From Cryptomeria japonica (Eukaryota > Streptophyta > Pinopsida > Cupressales > Cupressaceae): DNA of 64,000 nucleotides. The notes under the pieces are model-generated. The model did not search any database. It was given only the letters and a program-made list of their open reading frames with translations, and had not been told where the DNA came from. Below are positions 12,242 to 23,865 of the stretch, piece by piece. The position numbers and the translations under genes were made by a program. The stretch's first letter is position 1. The number at the start of each line of letters is the position of its first letter. The DNA is taken from positions 204,291,949-204,355,948 of the forward strand of contig NC_081409.1 of NCBI RefSeq assembly GCF_030272615.1, in the 5' to 3' direction.

Positions 12242-12740
12242 ATAGGGGAAGGATATCAGTAGTGGACATAGTTTCAATAGTGGACACTTTTTTGTCAACC
12301 CAACTTCCCAGTACTAGAATGCAAAGGAGCCTAACAAATTGATAATAGAAAGTTCATTAATGAATATCACATGTACCAATAGTGGTGAACAAATGGGCCA
12401 GTAGTGGTGCACAAATGGGCTAGTTATAGTTAAAAGATGTCAAAAAAGGTGATCTACTACTGGGGCATTTGTCCACTACTACTGCAAATTTTGAGTTATC
12501 TTCTTTTGGTGCAAAGGAGTTCATGTATAGGTAGACACTTTGAAATGACCACTTTTTGACCTTTCAGCACATAACGATTTCCGCAGCATGCATCGTCACC
12601 ACCCAGAAGCTGGATACTTAGTTATAAGCAGTTAAGTCGTATACGGAGACAACCAAAAAAAAAAATCAAAATCCGATGTACGGTTCGAGAGTTCTATGTG
12701 CACAAAGTTAGCTATGTCCACTACTGGTACCCTTCCCCTA
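12242..12740. mobile_element. ~0.5 kb MITE-like element with ~29 bp terminal inverted repeats
   Basis: The left end TAGGGGAAGGATATCAGTAG and the reverse complement of the right end (TAGGGGAAGGGTACCAGTAG) match at all but two or three positions over about 29 bp, continuing through TGGACATAG. The element lies inside copy C of the 290 bp repeat, and sequence resembling the rest of that repeat resumes after it. A TA target duplication is possible, as in Tc1/mariner-type elements, but the mutated flanks do not prove it. The interior has repeated AGTAGTGG/CCACTACT motifs in both orientations, and no transposase. It is therefore probably non-autonomous. Superfamily is not certain. Confidence 0.75.
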
Positions 12741-12870
12741 TGTCTATCAGAGCATTTCCACCCTGTTCCAAACCTGCCATTTTTGGCACATGCTACACCT
12801 AGGTGTGCAAATTGTTTGGGATGGAAAGTTGTTTGTTGCATATGAACATAATATGATAGGCGGGATAAAA

Positions 12871-12956
12871 TCATTCCTACATTATGAACACTATCATCAC
12901 CATCAAATCATATCATTCCTACATTATGAACACTATCATCACCATCAAATCAATCA
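12871..12956. repeat. 42 bp tandem duplication
   Basis: TCATTCCTACATTATGAACA begins at 12,871 and again at 12,913; two near-identical 42 bp units. In one frame it encodes a His/Tyr-rich repeat, which I treat as incidental. Confidence 0.85.
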
Positions 12957-13209
12957 GAAACAAAAAATCACATTTTCCTTTTATCTTTCTTCATTCATGC
13001 ATGTTTATGTATGTTTTATGTATTGTTTTTCTGAATTTTTCCTTGAAACACTCCATGACCAACATAATAACGATCTTCCAAAACATATATAAGGAAAAAA
13101 ATCCTATAGAAGTCTCAAATATCCAACAACATTTATTGAAAAGAAGTGCCTTGTTTGAATTCATTATATCAATAATAACTTTACATCCTAAATAATAAAG
13201 AATGTAAGT

Positions 13210-13565
13210 AGCCAACCCACCAAGCTACCATAGGAAAGGGGTGTGAGCTAGGGCTTGGCCCAAATTATTTTATAGCTTTGATAAAGAGGTATTTAGGATT
13301 CTAGATCTATTCCAATTATTCCACAAATAAATTCTAAATCACAAAAAAAAATGAATATTGAAAAAAGAGGTTATTAGTCAATTCTTCACTAGTACCACAA
13401 ATAACACAAATAGATGGTCCTTGGAAACCTCTTCTTAAGATTCTCCTAATTGAAGACTTTGTTGTGATTTAGCAACCACATGAAAAATTGCATTTTGGCT
13501 AGCCAAATTTATTCGAAGTTCTCTTTCACCAAGGAACAACACAAATTCCTCCTTCGTAATGCAGT
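13210..13565 (-). pseudogene. LINE reverse-transcriptase 3' fragment (zf-RVT region)
   Basis: Read on the minus strand, segments such as NHNKVFN, ENLKKRGFQGPSICVICG and TSEELTNN resemble the C-terminal zinc-binding region (zf-RVT) of plant L1-type non-LTR retrotransposons, where the pattern is NLKKRG...CxxC. Stops and shifts interrupt the frame. The part nearer 13,210 would correspond to the 3' end. The copia-type element at 13,622 begins just beside it, so the LINE fragment was probably the insertion target. No endonuclease or RT core is present. Confidence 0.5.
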
Positions 13566-13621
13566 AAGGATTAGTATCCAAGGGCTACAAAATAAACTCA
13601 TTTGCTATCATGACTAGTTAT

Positions 13622-13676
13622 TGTTGGCAATTGACACTCATCTGATAAGTTGAATTGTATTTAGGGTTGTCATTGA
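13622..13676 (+). repeat. Truncated 5' LTR
   Basis: Fifty-five bases matching the start of the 3' LTR with about four substitutions. The match ends at GTCATTGA. Confidence 0.85.
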
Positions 13677-15900
13677 CCAGTGAAGGTCATGACAAGGTTG
13701 AAATTGAGCAAAAGGTTAAAATCCTTGAAGCTCGGAGAAAGGAAGAGATGAAGAAGAAGAGGAAGGAGGAAAGAGAAGTGAAAAAGGCATCTTAGGCCAC
13801 TAGTCCCAATGTGGTCCCGGTTTTTACAGAGACATCAAAACAACCGAAAGCACCATTCGGTGAGCCTGTCAGCCCCAACCTGAAGGAATCAGTGAAGAGG
13901 AAACAAAAAGTAGCTAGGAAATACATGATTGTATCTTCAGATGAGATTGAATCTGATGAAGAGATTAAACAAGCTCCAAAGAAGAAATGTGTTTTTGTAA
14001 GGGCTGTGAGGGAGAAGAAGGAAGAACAAAAGAAATAATTGACAAAGGAGCCTCCTCAGGAGAATCCCAAAATCACTATTGTACATAAGTGGAAGCCTAA
14101 GGTAGATGAGCCACCTAAACCATAAGCAAAGAGGAGAACCGATAAGAAGAAGTTAGAAGTTCAAGATATTATTGATCAGATCATTAATGACGGTAATTTG
14201 GATAATATCTCTATATTCTTTGATGATTTTGATAATAAAGATAAGAAGCATCTTGAAGAAGCTATTGTTTTATATCTTGATTCTTTCAATAGGACATTGA
14301 TTGAGTTAGAGAAAATTTTGCCTAAGGAGTTGTATGATAAGTTAGAGGTTAGAAAATTACATGCTCAAACTTTGGACTTGCAAATAAAAAAAACATAATT
14401 AGTTAATCTCTGTCCATCAATAAATTCGCGAGAGATTGCAGATTTAATCAACAGAATTCCATCCTAAACACCGGATAAATAACTTGATATTAGAGAAATC
14501 CGAAGAAATCCAGAAAGAGACTATAGATATTTGGGTCAGAATTCTTTTAAATCTTGGTTATGAGTTGAGTCCCAGTTTGTTCAATCTTAGAATATTCAAT
14601 TACTGGGAGATAAGGAACCGGTAAAATCTGATGAGCAAAATGTATCTATTGATCCACTGGTTAGCACTCCATCGGTTACCACTCAAATAGCTAGTGAGTC
14701 CAATTTTGGAACTGAGGATACTTAGAATCCTCTGATAGAGAATGTATAGGATGTAGATATAGATGTTTTAAAGGATACAAGTACTGAGGATAATGTCTCA
14801 GAGGATGCACCTAAAGTGAGTGAGGCACCTAGTGGCGAAGCCACTGGTGCACATGAGGTAAAGGTTACTGAAGATAAATCACTGGCAGACAAAGGTGAAT
14901 AGACAGTGACAAAATTCACTTCGAGCTTGGCAATTGACACATAATCGTTAGCCAAAGCGAATATGCCACAATTTTTTGTCAGTTTTGACAAGCTTTATCA
15001 TAAGATGTCACTGACAGAGAAAATTTTGGCCACTGCGGCACTCTAGGCGCAAGCAATGCATGAATTGGCTCAGGAGGATTCTAAGGATAGATAATTAATT
15101 CAGAACACTTTTGAAGTTCTAAACTGGCTTGTACCAGAATTCCAAGAAAAGGAGAGCGCAAGCTCATCTGGTAAATTACAGGAGATTATTGATTTCATTC
15201 CTACGCATTATGATTCTTTGGTTAAGATTTCAATAACTAAGGCTAAGAATAAATTTAATGAGGCTTGAAAGAAGACATTTCTATAGATGATTGCATTGGA
15301 GAAGGCTGAGCTTCAAATTTGTCTACAGTCCATTGATGTAGCATTGGCGGAAGGTGGAAAGGTTTATAAGACTTGTTTAGATTTTTCTAAGCTTATAGCT
15401 TCTATAGACAAGCAAATTTTGGATTGTAAAGATTTCTAATTCTTATAACTCGACAATGAATTTAACAAGTTCTTGTGAAGGTCCAATTTTGGTGGACATG
15501 GATCAAGTTTTGAGATTAGAGAAGGAGAGGGACAACATAATAAGGAGAGCTACAGAGCTCAGAAATTTTATTGGTCCCTAGCTTGACAATTTGCTATTTC
15601 ACAAAATTGAGTGTATATCTAACATGTAGAAGGAGGATCCCACATAATTTGAGGCAATTGAATATTATGCTTGTCTCTTGAATGAATTCACCTCCATTCT
15701 TGATTCTCTTAAGTAGGGTTGGGACACATACTTTTCATTTTTGAAGACCTTATATGCTAACATTTTGAAACATGTATAGGAATCGACATATGTATATATC
15801 TGTCCAAAATTTTTGGTGGGCACCCCGCTTTGTCATTGATGTCAAAGGGGAAGGAGTACAGTGAAAAATGGATGTATATCATAGGGGGAGTATACTAGAT
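13677..15900 (+). pseudogene. Degraded charged-protein ORF inside the copia-type element
   Basis: One dominant frame, with a few shifts, encodes a highly charged Lys/Glu-rich protein. It includes a KKKRKEEREVKK cluster, an acidic IVSSDEIESDEE segment (13,811-14,038), an Asp/Leu-rich helical segment (14,198-14,398) and Ser/Glu/Val-rich linkers to about 15,450. Stops are mostly TAG or TAA at places where Gln would suit the context, which fits C-to-T decay of methylated DNA. There is no similarity that I recognise to gag, protease, integrase or RT. Long extra ORFs of unknown function are known from large non-autonomous LTR elements; this is one candidate. Function unknown. Confidence 0.55.
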
Positions 15901-15983
15901 GTATGTAACTGCATGGATGTATAGGTTAGGGGGATCAGATTAAGAGATGGTATCATTTTTCACATGAGTGTTTCCATTAGTGC

Positions 15984-15996
15984 CAAAGGGGGAGAT
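15984..15996 (+). other. Polypurine tract
   Basis: CAAAGGGGGAGAT lies immediately before the 3' LTR. It is where plus-strand DNA synthesis would be primed. Confidence 0.8.
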
Positions 15997-16962
15997 TGTT
16001 GGCAATTGACACTCATCCGGTAAGGTGAATTGCATTTAGGGTTGTCATTGATGGCAACTCATCTTCAGGAGTTGATATTTCTCATCTGGATTCATTGTCT
16101 TATCATTTTGTATTGATTGGGTCAATTGGTATATACACTTTACTTTATTCATGATATCCAATTAGTCTTGGTATCGGTAACATGTAATTTGGAACCCGAT
16201 TAAGTATAGGACCCGACTATGATATTTTGGGACCCCGGTAAAATCACTTGTAAAATTTATGGCAGCATGTGAAGGCCGACATTCATTATGATCATCGAGA
16301 TAATGCATATCATGCTTCATGATCTGACAACTGATAGATTTATTTTCCTATGAAGGCCGACATGGTGAAAAGATAAAGGGTATTTAAGGGAGAACACTTA
16401 GCGATGGATTTTATGATTTTGATGATGCGAACCAGTCAGAGATTGATGGTATGCGATTTGGTGAGCAAGTGAAATATTTTGTGCGCAACTTTATGTGCAT
16501 AGTCTCAACCGCTAGCATAACGGAGTATTAGTAAACTGGTTCATAGTGGTCGAAAGAGCTTTAACCGAAACTCATCCAACATGGTCAAATGCACTTTGAA
16601 CATAAGTTCATTTTTGTTTGTAATCATTGTGTAATGTTGTGTAATTCAGTGAGACTTCTGTTTGAGTAGTGAGCTCTAGGCGGCGAGCCTGATTGCATGT
16701 GCAATCCCCACTATGTAATATTTGTATACCTCAATCAAGTATATAGATATTGTGGGTATTATCCCCACCACGGTTTTTCCCTTTACAGGGTTTTCCACAT
16801 ATAAATATTGGTGTTATGGTGTTCCTGATTTATGTATTATTTGGTTTATGAACTTTAATTTTCTTTATTGTTAGCCGGTTCATAAGAATAAGTTCAGAAA
16901 TTCATTTACCAATAGAAGACTGATTCACCCCCCCCCCCTCTCAGTGTTCTTGGATTCCAACA
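15997..16962 (+). repeat. 3' LTR of the copia-type element
   Basis: It starts TGTTGG and ends CCAACA, an inverted terminal pair typical of plant LTRs. A TATTTAAGGG box at about 16,381 could be the LTR promoter. A run of C residues at about 16,928-16,938 precedes the end (TTCACCCCC...TCTCAGTG), a feature shared with the next element downstream. Confidence 0.85.
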
Positions 16963-16967
16963 GTTAT

Positions 16968-17776
16968 GATTATTTTTATCATTTACCTTGTGTTTTAAAT
17001 TTTATTGGGGGTATAAATCTACCTTTTATTTCTCTTTATTATCGTTATATTAATTAAGGTTTTGAGCCACATTGTTTAATATATATTTGATTCCTACCCA
17101 CCCACCCTGTTGTTTATGCTTTCTTGCTACATTCTTAATAATGGATTCTTGAAATTTTTTACCTTTATCCTCTTTACATGTGCACGCTTTTTGAATTTTG
17201 ATGTGTTCCTACATGTGTATTATTTGATCCTTCCATCCTTGATTCTCTCATGTCTTTATGATATGGGTAGAGATGCATTCTTTGCATAGGTGTCATTTCA
17301 CAATGCACATGTGTTTTTCTTTCTATTTTGAATATAATCACTTAACTTTTCCACAAGTTTTAATTTGATTCCACATTTTAATAACTAGTACTAGTGTTGT
17401 GTGAGCATGAATGTTTTCAAAACCTTTATTTATCATGCTTTGGATCATGGTGATGACACATCTTGTATGATGGATATTAATGAGATATTTGCACGTTATT
17501 ATGAAATATCTAAGGATGATATAGTAGATGATGAGATTCCCTCTCCATTAAAGAATCACATTGATAATGTAAGGATAGTGACAATATACTCTTCTTATAT
17601 GGCATGATAGTATTATTTGTCATCCTTAGATTCATGTTCCTTTAATGATTCATCTTGTGGAGAGTCTAGAGAGTGTACACTTTATTTGAGTTGTCTTCTT
17701 ATTCATGTGATGATGCTTTGTGATGATAATTATCTTACATCTATATAGGTGGTATGCATATGCATGAAGATACTTT
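16968..17776. other. Spacer between two copia elements, one short ORF
   Basis: AT-rich DNA. A 68-residue ORF at 17,401-17,607 on the plus strand (MSMNVFKTFIYHALDHGDD...) is acidic in its second half; I do not recognise it and cannot tell whether it is coding. It may be retroelement debris. Confidence 0.4.
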
Positions 17777-18830
17777 TGTTAGAGTTGTTGTCATTGATGT
17801 CAAAGGGCAAGTCCTAAATTTGGAGATGGTCAAATGAGTGTTTGATTTGTCTTGGCACCCAAAATAAAGGAGGAAAAATCAAATATTAAATCCTAAATAT
17901 ATTTATCATTTCCTACATGGCCCGAACAATGTTTAACATTTTTTCCTTTTATGGAATTTGATTAAATTGCCTAGGTCGACCCTTGATAGTTTTAGTGCCC
18001 TCCTTTAAATTGTGGTTGACCCCCCTTTATTATGAGGCCTCCTTGGATTTTTTATATTTAAAAAATAAATATAATTTATAGGGGTCGACCCCTATTGCAG
18101 TGAACAAGGTTCAGTAAAGAGGTGCATTTAAAAGCAAAAGTTGTATCGTTTGTTAAAGAAGATGTCATTTCATGAAGTCACACCCCTTTTGGAGATATAA
18201 AGTGTGGTTGCAAAGTGCTTTTAAGGCAAGCAATTAATTGAATATCTTTCATATCTCATAGAAAATTTAAGAACAAAAAAATTAGAGTATTGGAGAAGAT
18301 ATATGGTATATTTATAAGCAAATTATTGAAGATCAAATTGCATATTTGTGACTAAATATATTGAAGATTTATGAGCAAAGATTTAAAGGAAAAATTTGGT
18401 GAAGTAAGGAGAAATTTTTGAAGGTGATTTAGGGTGGATCCAAGAAGAAGTCACAAATTAATTATTATATTGTTCACTAGGAGTTGTGTGTCCTTTAATT
18501 AAGGATATCAAGGGGTTTGTGCCCAATTGTAGGGGATTGGTGTCTCCTATGGGTTGGTGTCTATGAATGAATCTTTGTTAATGAAGTAGGTTTATGCCTA
18601 CAAGAAGATCTATATAAGCAATATTTTGTCATTTTTTTCTCTTGCAAGGGTTTATAAGTAGAACGTGTGTTCATCTTGTGTTCCTTATTGCTAGATTTTA
18701 CATATGTGTTATTGTTTTGGATGATTAAGTTTGAAATGTTGATGTTACATAATTAATTAAGATTTGAAAAAGCTAAAGATTTTTGTTACATTGATTCACC
18801 CCCCCTCTTAGAATAATTGAGTACTATTTA
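17777..18830 (+). repeat. Probable 5' LTR of truncated copia element
   Basis: Bounded on the left by TGTTAGAGTTGTTGTCATTG and on the right by the primer-binding site. A TATA box (CTATATAAGC) is at 18,610-18,619. The run of C residues near the right end (about 18,798) resembles that of the 3' LTR ending at 16,962. The right end is eroded (no clear CA). Confidence 0.65.
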
Positions 18831-18831
18831 A

Positions 18832-18845
18832 TTGGTATCAAAGCG
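18832..18845 (+). other. Primer-binding site, initiator tRNA-Met type
   Basis: TTGGTATCAAAGC differs by one base from the common plant copia site TGGTATCAGAGC. It supports placement of the LTR end at about 18,830. Confidence 0.75.
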
Positions 18846-18895
18846 GTTTCCTTTAGATATAGCCTAACTACTTGAAGGAAGATCTAAAAGAGTAC

Positions 18896-20730
18896 ATATG
18901 GTAGAGTAAGAAAGATATGAATTCTCATCAAACAAGGCATCATTTTTGGATGGAAAACATTATGCTTTTTTGAAGCATAAGGATAAACCTATTTGAATGC
19001 TCAAGGGCAAGATATTTGGGCCAATAAGTTGTAAATAGATTCATATCCCCTACAACTCCCCCAATGGATCAGACAGGAAATAAGGAAAGTGAAAATAATG
19101 CAAAAGCCAAGAATATGATTTTGAGTGGATTATCCAAATCGGATTTTGTAAAATTTATGCATTACAAATGAGCTAAGGACACATGGGATAAGTTGAAGAA
19201 TATCTATGAAGTATATGATAAAATGAAGATGGCAAAGCTTCAAACCCATTGAAGACAATTCTAAAGCCTTAAGATGAAAGAAGAAGAGAATGCAGCCTCC
19301 TTTTTGCTTCATGTTGATGAGAATGTGAGCACAGTAAGACCTACCTTGGTGAAACAGTTGAAGAAACCACAATTTCACAAAAGGTATTAAGGTCTTTACC
19401 TTTAATATTTGATTCCAAACTTTTGCCAATTGAAGAAATGACAAATCTAGACAAATTAATAAAGGATATGTTGCATGGAATGCTTGCCGCTTATGAAATG
19501 TGGATTGAATAAAAGCCTTCAAAAAGAGAGGCATCCTTAAAATCATCAAGGAAGGGAAACGATAAAGGATGTGAACCAAGTGATAGGTCAAGAAATGAAA
19601 CAAATGAAGAAGAAGCCCACTTCATGAAAAATATAAAGAAAGGATTTGGGAAGTATCAAGGTAAGTTACCATTCAAATATTTTAGTTGTGGTATAATAGG
19701 TCATTTTTCTTCTAAATTTTCATTGGGTAAGAGTGAAAGAATCGAGGATGAAGAGGATCACTACATAAAGAAAGGAAGAAAACATCGACAAATGAAGGGA
19801 TACAAATAGGGTCAGTATGAAAAGAAGGAGGATTTCTGAGATAATAACTCAGTAAAGGAAGCAACAAAAGAATTTCAAATAGTGATAAAGAATAAATACT
19901 CTTCATGATATTGGAAGCAAAGGATGATAGAGATGAAAATAAAGAAGATTTCTTTTAAAGGAAGTGCATAATGAACTTAAAAAGGAAGTGTACCTTGTGG
20001 AAGAACTCCATTACACCAAAAGAAAAATCGACAAACTCAAGAAAAAAAATTGTGACAAGTATTACAAGTTCAAGAGAATAGTGAAGCCAAAGAAAAAATA
20101 ACACAAATTCTTGAAGAAGAAGAAAAAATATTGTAGATCTAAAATTTCAAATACAAGCAAAATGGCTTGAAGAGGAGATACGATACCAATTGAAGAAGAA
20201 AGAGGAATATGAAAAAAAGATAGAATTCAAGATTGTTGAACCCTAAGAAAGGAATTGAAGAGGAGAATGACTCAATTAAATAGAGACTTGAAGAACAAGA
20301 TGAGTTTAGAAATTTCTAACGTCATTAAATCTCAAAAGACCTAGTTTGATAAGAGTGGAATTGATGAAATCAATAAAAAGAAGGAGAATTGAAACCAAGC
20401 ATACCACATGGTCAAGAAGCCCTTTTCATCAAAGAAAACTCACATGCCTAGGTTCTATCATTCCTTCTTTGGTTATTGTTTTTCATGCAATCAATTTGGT
20501 CATAAGGTAACAAATTGTAGAGTGCGTTCATGAAATAACTTTAAGTATAAAGCAATGGATTATGGAGCATGGAATAAGGATAGATGTCATGGGTTCAGAA
20601 ACAAAAACTTTAGCTCTTTTGCCACTTTTATGGACTATAACATCATATGTTACAAGTGCAATAATTTTGGGCATACAACAAAATTTTGTAAAAGTGACAT
20701 GGTAGAATCATCCAAACAAAGAAAGAAGTA
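18896..20730 (+). pseudogene. Copia gag pseudogene (UBN2 type, two zinc knuckles)
   Basis: The capsid part (about 19,060-19,610) shows MILSGLSKSDFVKFMH, AKDTWDKLKNIYE, KMAKLQTH and SLKMKEEENAASFLLHVDE, the pattern of the UBN2/Retrotran_gag domain in plant copia elements. An eroded knuckle (FSCGIIGHF) is at about 19,680. Two intact CCHC knuckles follow: CFSCNQFGHKVTNC at 20,477-20,518 and CYKCNNFGHTTKFC at 20,648-20,689, both C-x2-C-x4-H-x4-C. The protein would package element RNA. Many stops and frameshifts lie between these islands, so it cannot be made as one product. Confidence 0.75.
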
Positions 20731-20849
20731 ATAAACAACAATCAAGCAAAAAGGGAAGAATTTAAAAATATGTATAAAGAAAGAAAAATAAAATAACGAA
20801 AAATCCATGTTTGTTCAAATAACACTACACACATGAAACAAAGGAGATC

Positions 20850-21893
20850 AATCCAGTATGTTGATATTGGTTGTTCAAGACACATGATAGGTGATAAGAG
20901 TAAATATCCTTCAAACAAGTGATTTTAGGGACAATGAAATTAAGGGACAATGCTAAGGCAAATATAAAAGAAAAAGGTACTCATTGTCTGGATAATGGGA
21001 AAACAAAAACTAAGAATGTTCTATATGTTAAAGGGTTGAAGAAAAATCTTCTAAGTGTGAATAAAATTTGTGATCAATGGCATACTCTCACGTTTCATTC
21101 TAGAGGATGTGAAATCAAGAAGGATGGTAAATTGGTAGTAGATGAATGTAGAACAACAAATAAACTCTTCATTTGCAATGAAATAAAAAATGAAAAATGC
21201 TATATAGGGCAAGAAGATGAGAGTTCCAGTTGTGGCATGGGAGGATGGTATACTTGAACATTGTGAAGATCGACAATAAGCAAGCTATAAGGGACATGCC
21301 AAAGATAACAAAGCTTCCTAATACTATATGGAAATAATGCAAACATGAAAAGAAAACCAAGACAAGTTTCAAACCAAAGGATTTCTCTACATCAATGCCT
21401 TTGGAACTTATACATACTGATTTGTGTGGGCCAACAAGGACAAAAAATTTACAAGGTGAGAGCTCCTTTTTACAATTTTTAAAGAAAAATCTAAATCTTT
21501 TGAAAAGTTTAAGGCATTCAAATCCTTAGTAGAGAATGAAACTAAATTGATAATCAAATAACTAAGATTTGATAGAGAATAGTGCATTTCAAATAAATTT
21601 GAAGTATTTAGTGAACATCGTGGAATAAGAAGATAGTATTCAACTGAAGAACTTCACAACAAAATAGAGTTGTTGTGAGGAAAAATAGAATAATTCAAGG
21701 AATTACAAGAGTCATGTCAAATGAGTCGAAGCTATCTGACCCTTCCTAGAGAGAAACAGTTCATATGACAATTTACATTTTGAACTGAGCACAAATAATG
21801 GTGAACAATAGCAAAACCCCATACGGACTTTGGAAGGGAAGGACAACATCAGTGAAGTTTTTCAAAGTTTTCATGAGAAAGTGCTATATCATA
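20850..21893 (+). pseudogene. Copia protease/GAG_pre-integrase/integrase remnant
   Basis: Protease is marked by VDIGCSRHM at about 20,858, where the usual catalytic Asp-Ser-Gly is Asp-Ile-Gly. The frame at 20,919-21,257 gives DNAKANIKEKGTH, NVLYVKGLKKNLLSV and the TLTFHSRGCEIKK region typical of the segment before integrase. From 21,365 PLELIHTDLCGPTRT marks the first catalytic Asp of integrase. Later segments are broken, and LWKGRT at about 21,828 marks the far part of integrase. The catalytic core is not intact. Confidence 0.72.
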
Positions 21894-22063
21894 TATTATA
21901 TGTTGCCGTTAGTAATCGATTCAGCCTCGTTGGTAAATCATTCCTATTGTACCACCAGGAATTATATAAATGGACAACTAACATCACTGATGCATATTCA
22001 ACAACGAAGTGAGGATGATGAGGAATCGCAACAGGTAATAAACTGTCTACAAGGGATCTTTGA

Positions 22064-22153
22064 AATGTGTAATTAAGCTGATAGGCTTTCCCGTGGGGGC
22101 ATTTATGCAATGTGTAATTAAGCTGATAGACTTTCCCGTGGGGGCATTTATGC
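22064..22153. repeat. 45 bp tandem duplication
   Basis: AATGTGTAATTAAGCTGATA starts at 22,064 and 22,109, each followed by TTTCCCGTGGGGGCATTTAT. The second copy leads into the larger duplicated unit. Confidence 0.85.
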
Positions 22154-23813
22154 CTGGAAAATTGAGCGCACGCCAGATTTCCTGTTTCCGGTCTATGTGT
22201 TTTACCGTGTTTTTTTTAGAGTCATCGAAAATATTTGGCGTTACTTGTTATCAGCAAGTGGAATTAATTTTCGCTGACAACGAAATTAAATTGTTTGGCT
22301 TGGGCATTAATGGTTTTGGACGCCACAATTAATCCGCTTCACCTCGGCAGTTTAATCCATTTGCAATGAAAAATATCTTCACAATGCTTTTCGATGCTTT
22401 CGTTGGCTTCCACTGAAAAGCATCTGCGTATTTCTTTGTTCACTTGCAGCCAACAATATCTTCGTTTGGCCTGCAGAGTGGAGGGTATTTGTTTCATCGA
22501 TTGCACTATTATGTGGAGTTTGGTTTGGTATTGTTGGGTATATTAGTATTGTGTTTGGTTTTCGGTGACTTTGCTGTGTGTTTTTTGTTTTGGAGAAGAA
22601 GAGGGCGTCCTAAGGTTTCCTGCGAGCTGCAGTTGGCGTTTAAGCTTTCTCGACTTAAGGTAACTTTTAATCTTTTTTTGGTGCACCATTTATTTCTTTC
22701 TGGCTGCTGTCTAATGCTCGTTTTGGTGTTTGCATAGGTTTTATGTTTGCAGCTCGTTTTGGTGGTTGCATAGGTTTTATGTTTGCAATCTCTGCGGAAA
22801 AGAAGAACTGGTTTTGGTGTTTGCATAGGTTTTATGTTTGCAATCTCTGCGGAAAACAAGAAAGTGTTTAAAAGGGTCTGCCTGGAACCATTTTTTCCAG
22901 GTATGTAGCGCACAACCATCTAAAATCCCTAGAATTGTGGTTTTAAATTTTGAGCATCAGCAAAGAAAGGGTTTTAAGGGAGGGCGCCCAAGAAGAGATG
23001 GCTACTTTCATTTTGTTTATTCTCTGTTTAACAGATATTTGGCAAGTATTTTTTGCTGTTTTTTGAAATGTGATTCTTAAATTTTCATAACAATTGCAGC
23101 CATTTCGAGGGTTTTCCCTTCTATTTTGGTGGATTAAAAAAAATTGTTGGTATTTGAGAGGATATTCATTTTCCCGGCCTTCAAATTATTTGGGTTTTAG
23201 TTCTGTAGATTTGTGCCTAATACTAGGTTTATCACCTACCCAGAAAGCTAAAAAACCAGGCACATAAGGAAAAATGAAGAAGAACCCACTACATTGGTAT
23301 ATTTGTTCGCTTTTTATGGCACCTCAACCTAAAATAATAGTTTAACCAATCAAAGAAAAACTAATTATTAAGGAAAGAGTCATCGATTTATTAGGCACAA
23401 ATCGACAGAACTATTATTTGCCTTTAGTTCTTTAGATTTCTATACTGTGACAATATTATTTGCCTTTGGTTCTGATTGCGAGCTTGTGCTAACCATTTCG
23501 ATTTCCTAGCCAGTGGCATGGTTATCACAAAGGCATGTTTTACTGTTTGGTTTTTATTATGGTTGTGACCATACAACTGGATATAGAAATTATAAAAAAG
23601 CATACGTAGCCATATCTGGCATTTTTACTGTTTGGTTTTTATAATGCTTGTGACCATACAGGTGGATATAGAAATTATAAAAAAACATACGTACCCATAT
23701 GTGGAAATAGTGTGATATCGAAAGCAAATAGATATAAAAAAAAAAAAAGAGACCCCCTAATGGATACACATATCTAAGAAAAGAAGGTAAAGTATGTGTT
23801 ACTAAAATATTAA

Positions 23814-23865
23814 ATAATATCAATATTGGATATAGAACAACTTCTTGAAATCTATATTGTAAAAG
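23814..23865 (+). repeat. Left arm of a perfect 52 bp inverted repeat
   Basis: This 52 bp is the exact reverse complement of 24,986-25,037. It includes CAACTTCTTGAAATCTATAT. In the duplicated unit downstream (about 26,545-26,596) only a single copy is present. Confidence 0.85.

Larger units (their letters stand above)
13622..16962 (+). mobile_element. Non-autonomous Ty1/copia-type LTR element, deleted 5' LTR, TSD GTTAT
   Basis: The element begins TGTTGGCAATTGACAC at 13,622 and ends ...GGATTCCAACA at 16,962. The five bases GTTAT flank both ends (13,617-13,621 and 16,963-16,967), a perfect target-site duplication. The 3' LTR is 15,997-16,962 (966 bp) and follows a purine tract. The 5' LTR keeps only about 55 bp (13,622-13,676), then joins directly to internal sequence, so most of the LTR, the primer-binding site and anything before the internal ORF are missing. 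No RT, integrase or protease is visible in the interior. This is a dead non-autonomous element of the large-derivative type. Confidence 0.88.
17777..21893 (+). mobile_element. Truncated Ty1/copia retrotransposon
   Basis: A probable 5' LTR (17,777 to about 18,830, start TGTTAGAGTTGTTG) is followed by a primer-binding site TTGGTATCAAAGC at 18,832, the usual copia match to initiator tRNA-Met. Then come gag, zinc knuckles, protease remnant and the start of integrase. The similarity stops near 21,890, in the integrase region (LWKGRT..SVKFFKVF), so the RT, RNase H and 3' LTR are missing. All frames are heavily mutated. Confidence 0.8.

Noticed and set aside
19130-19603. 157-residue minus-strand ORF
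   Set aside because: It lies opposite the copia gag capsid region, where the plus strand has recognisable UBN2-type segments.
22509-22919. 136-residue minus-strand ORF with repeated KHKTYA
   Set aside because: It is created by short tandem repeats (GCATAGGTTTTATGTTTGCA) and is not kept in the second copy of the duplicated block.
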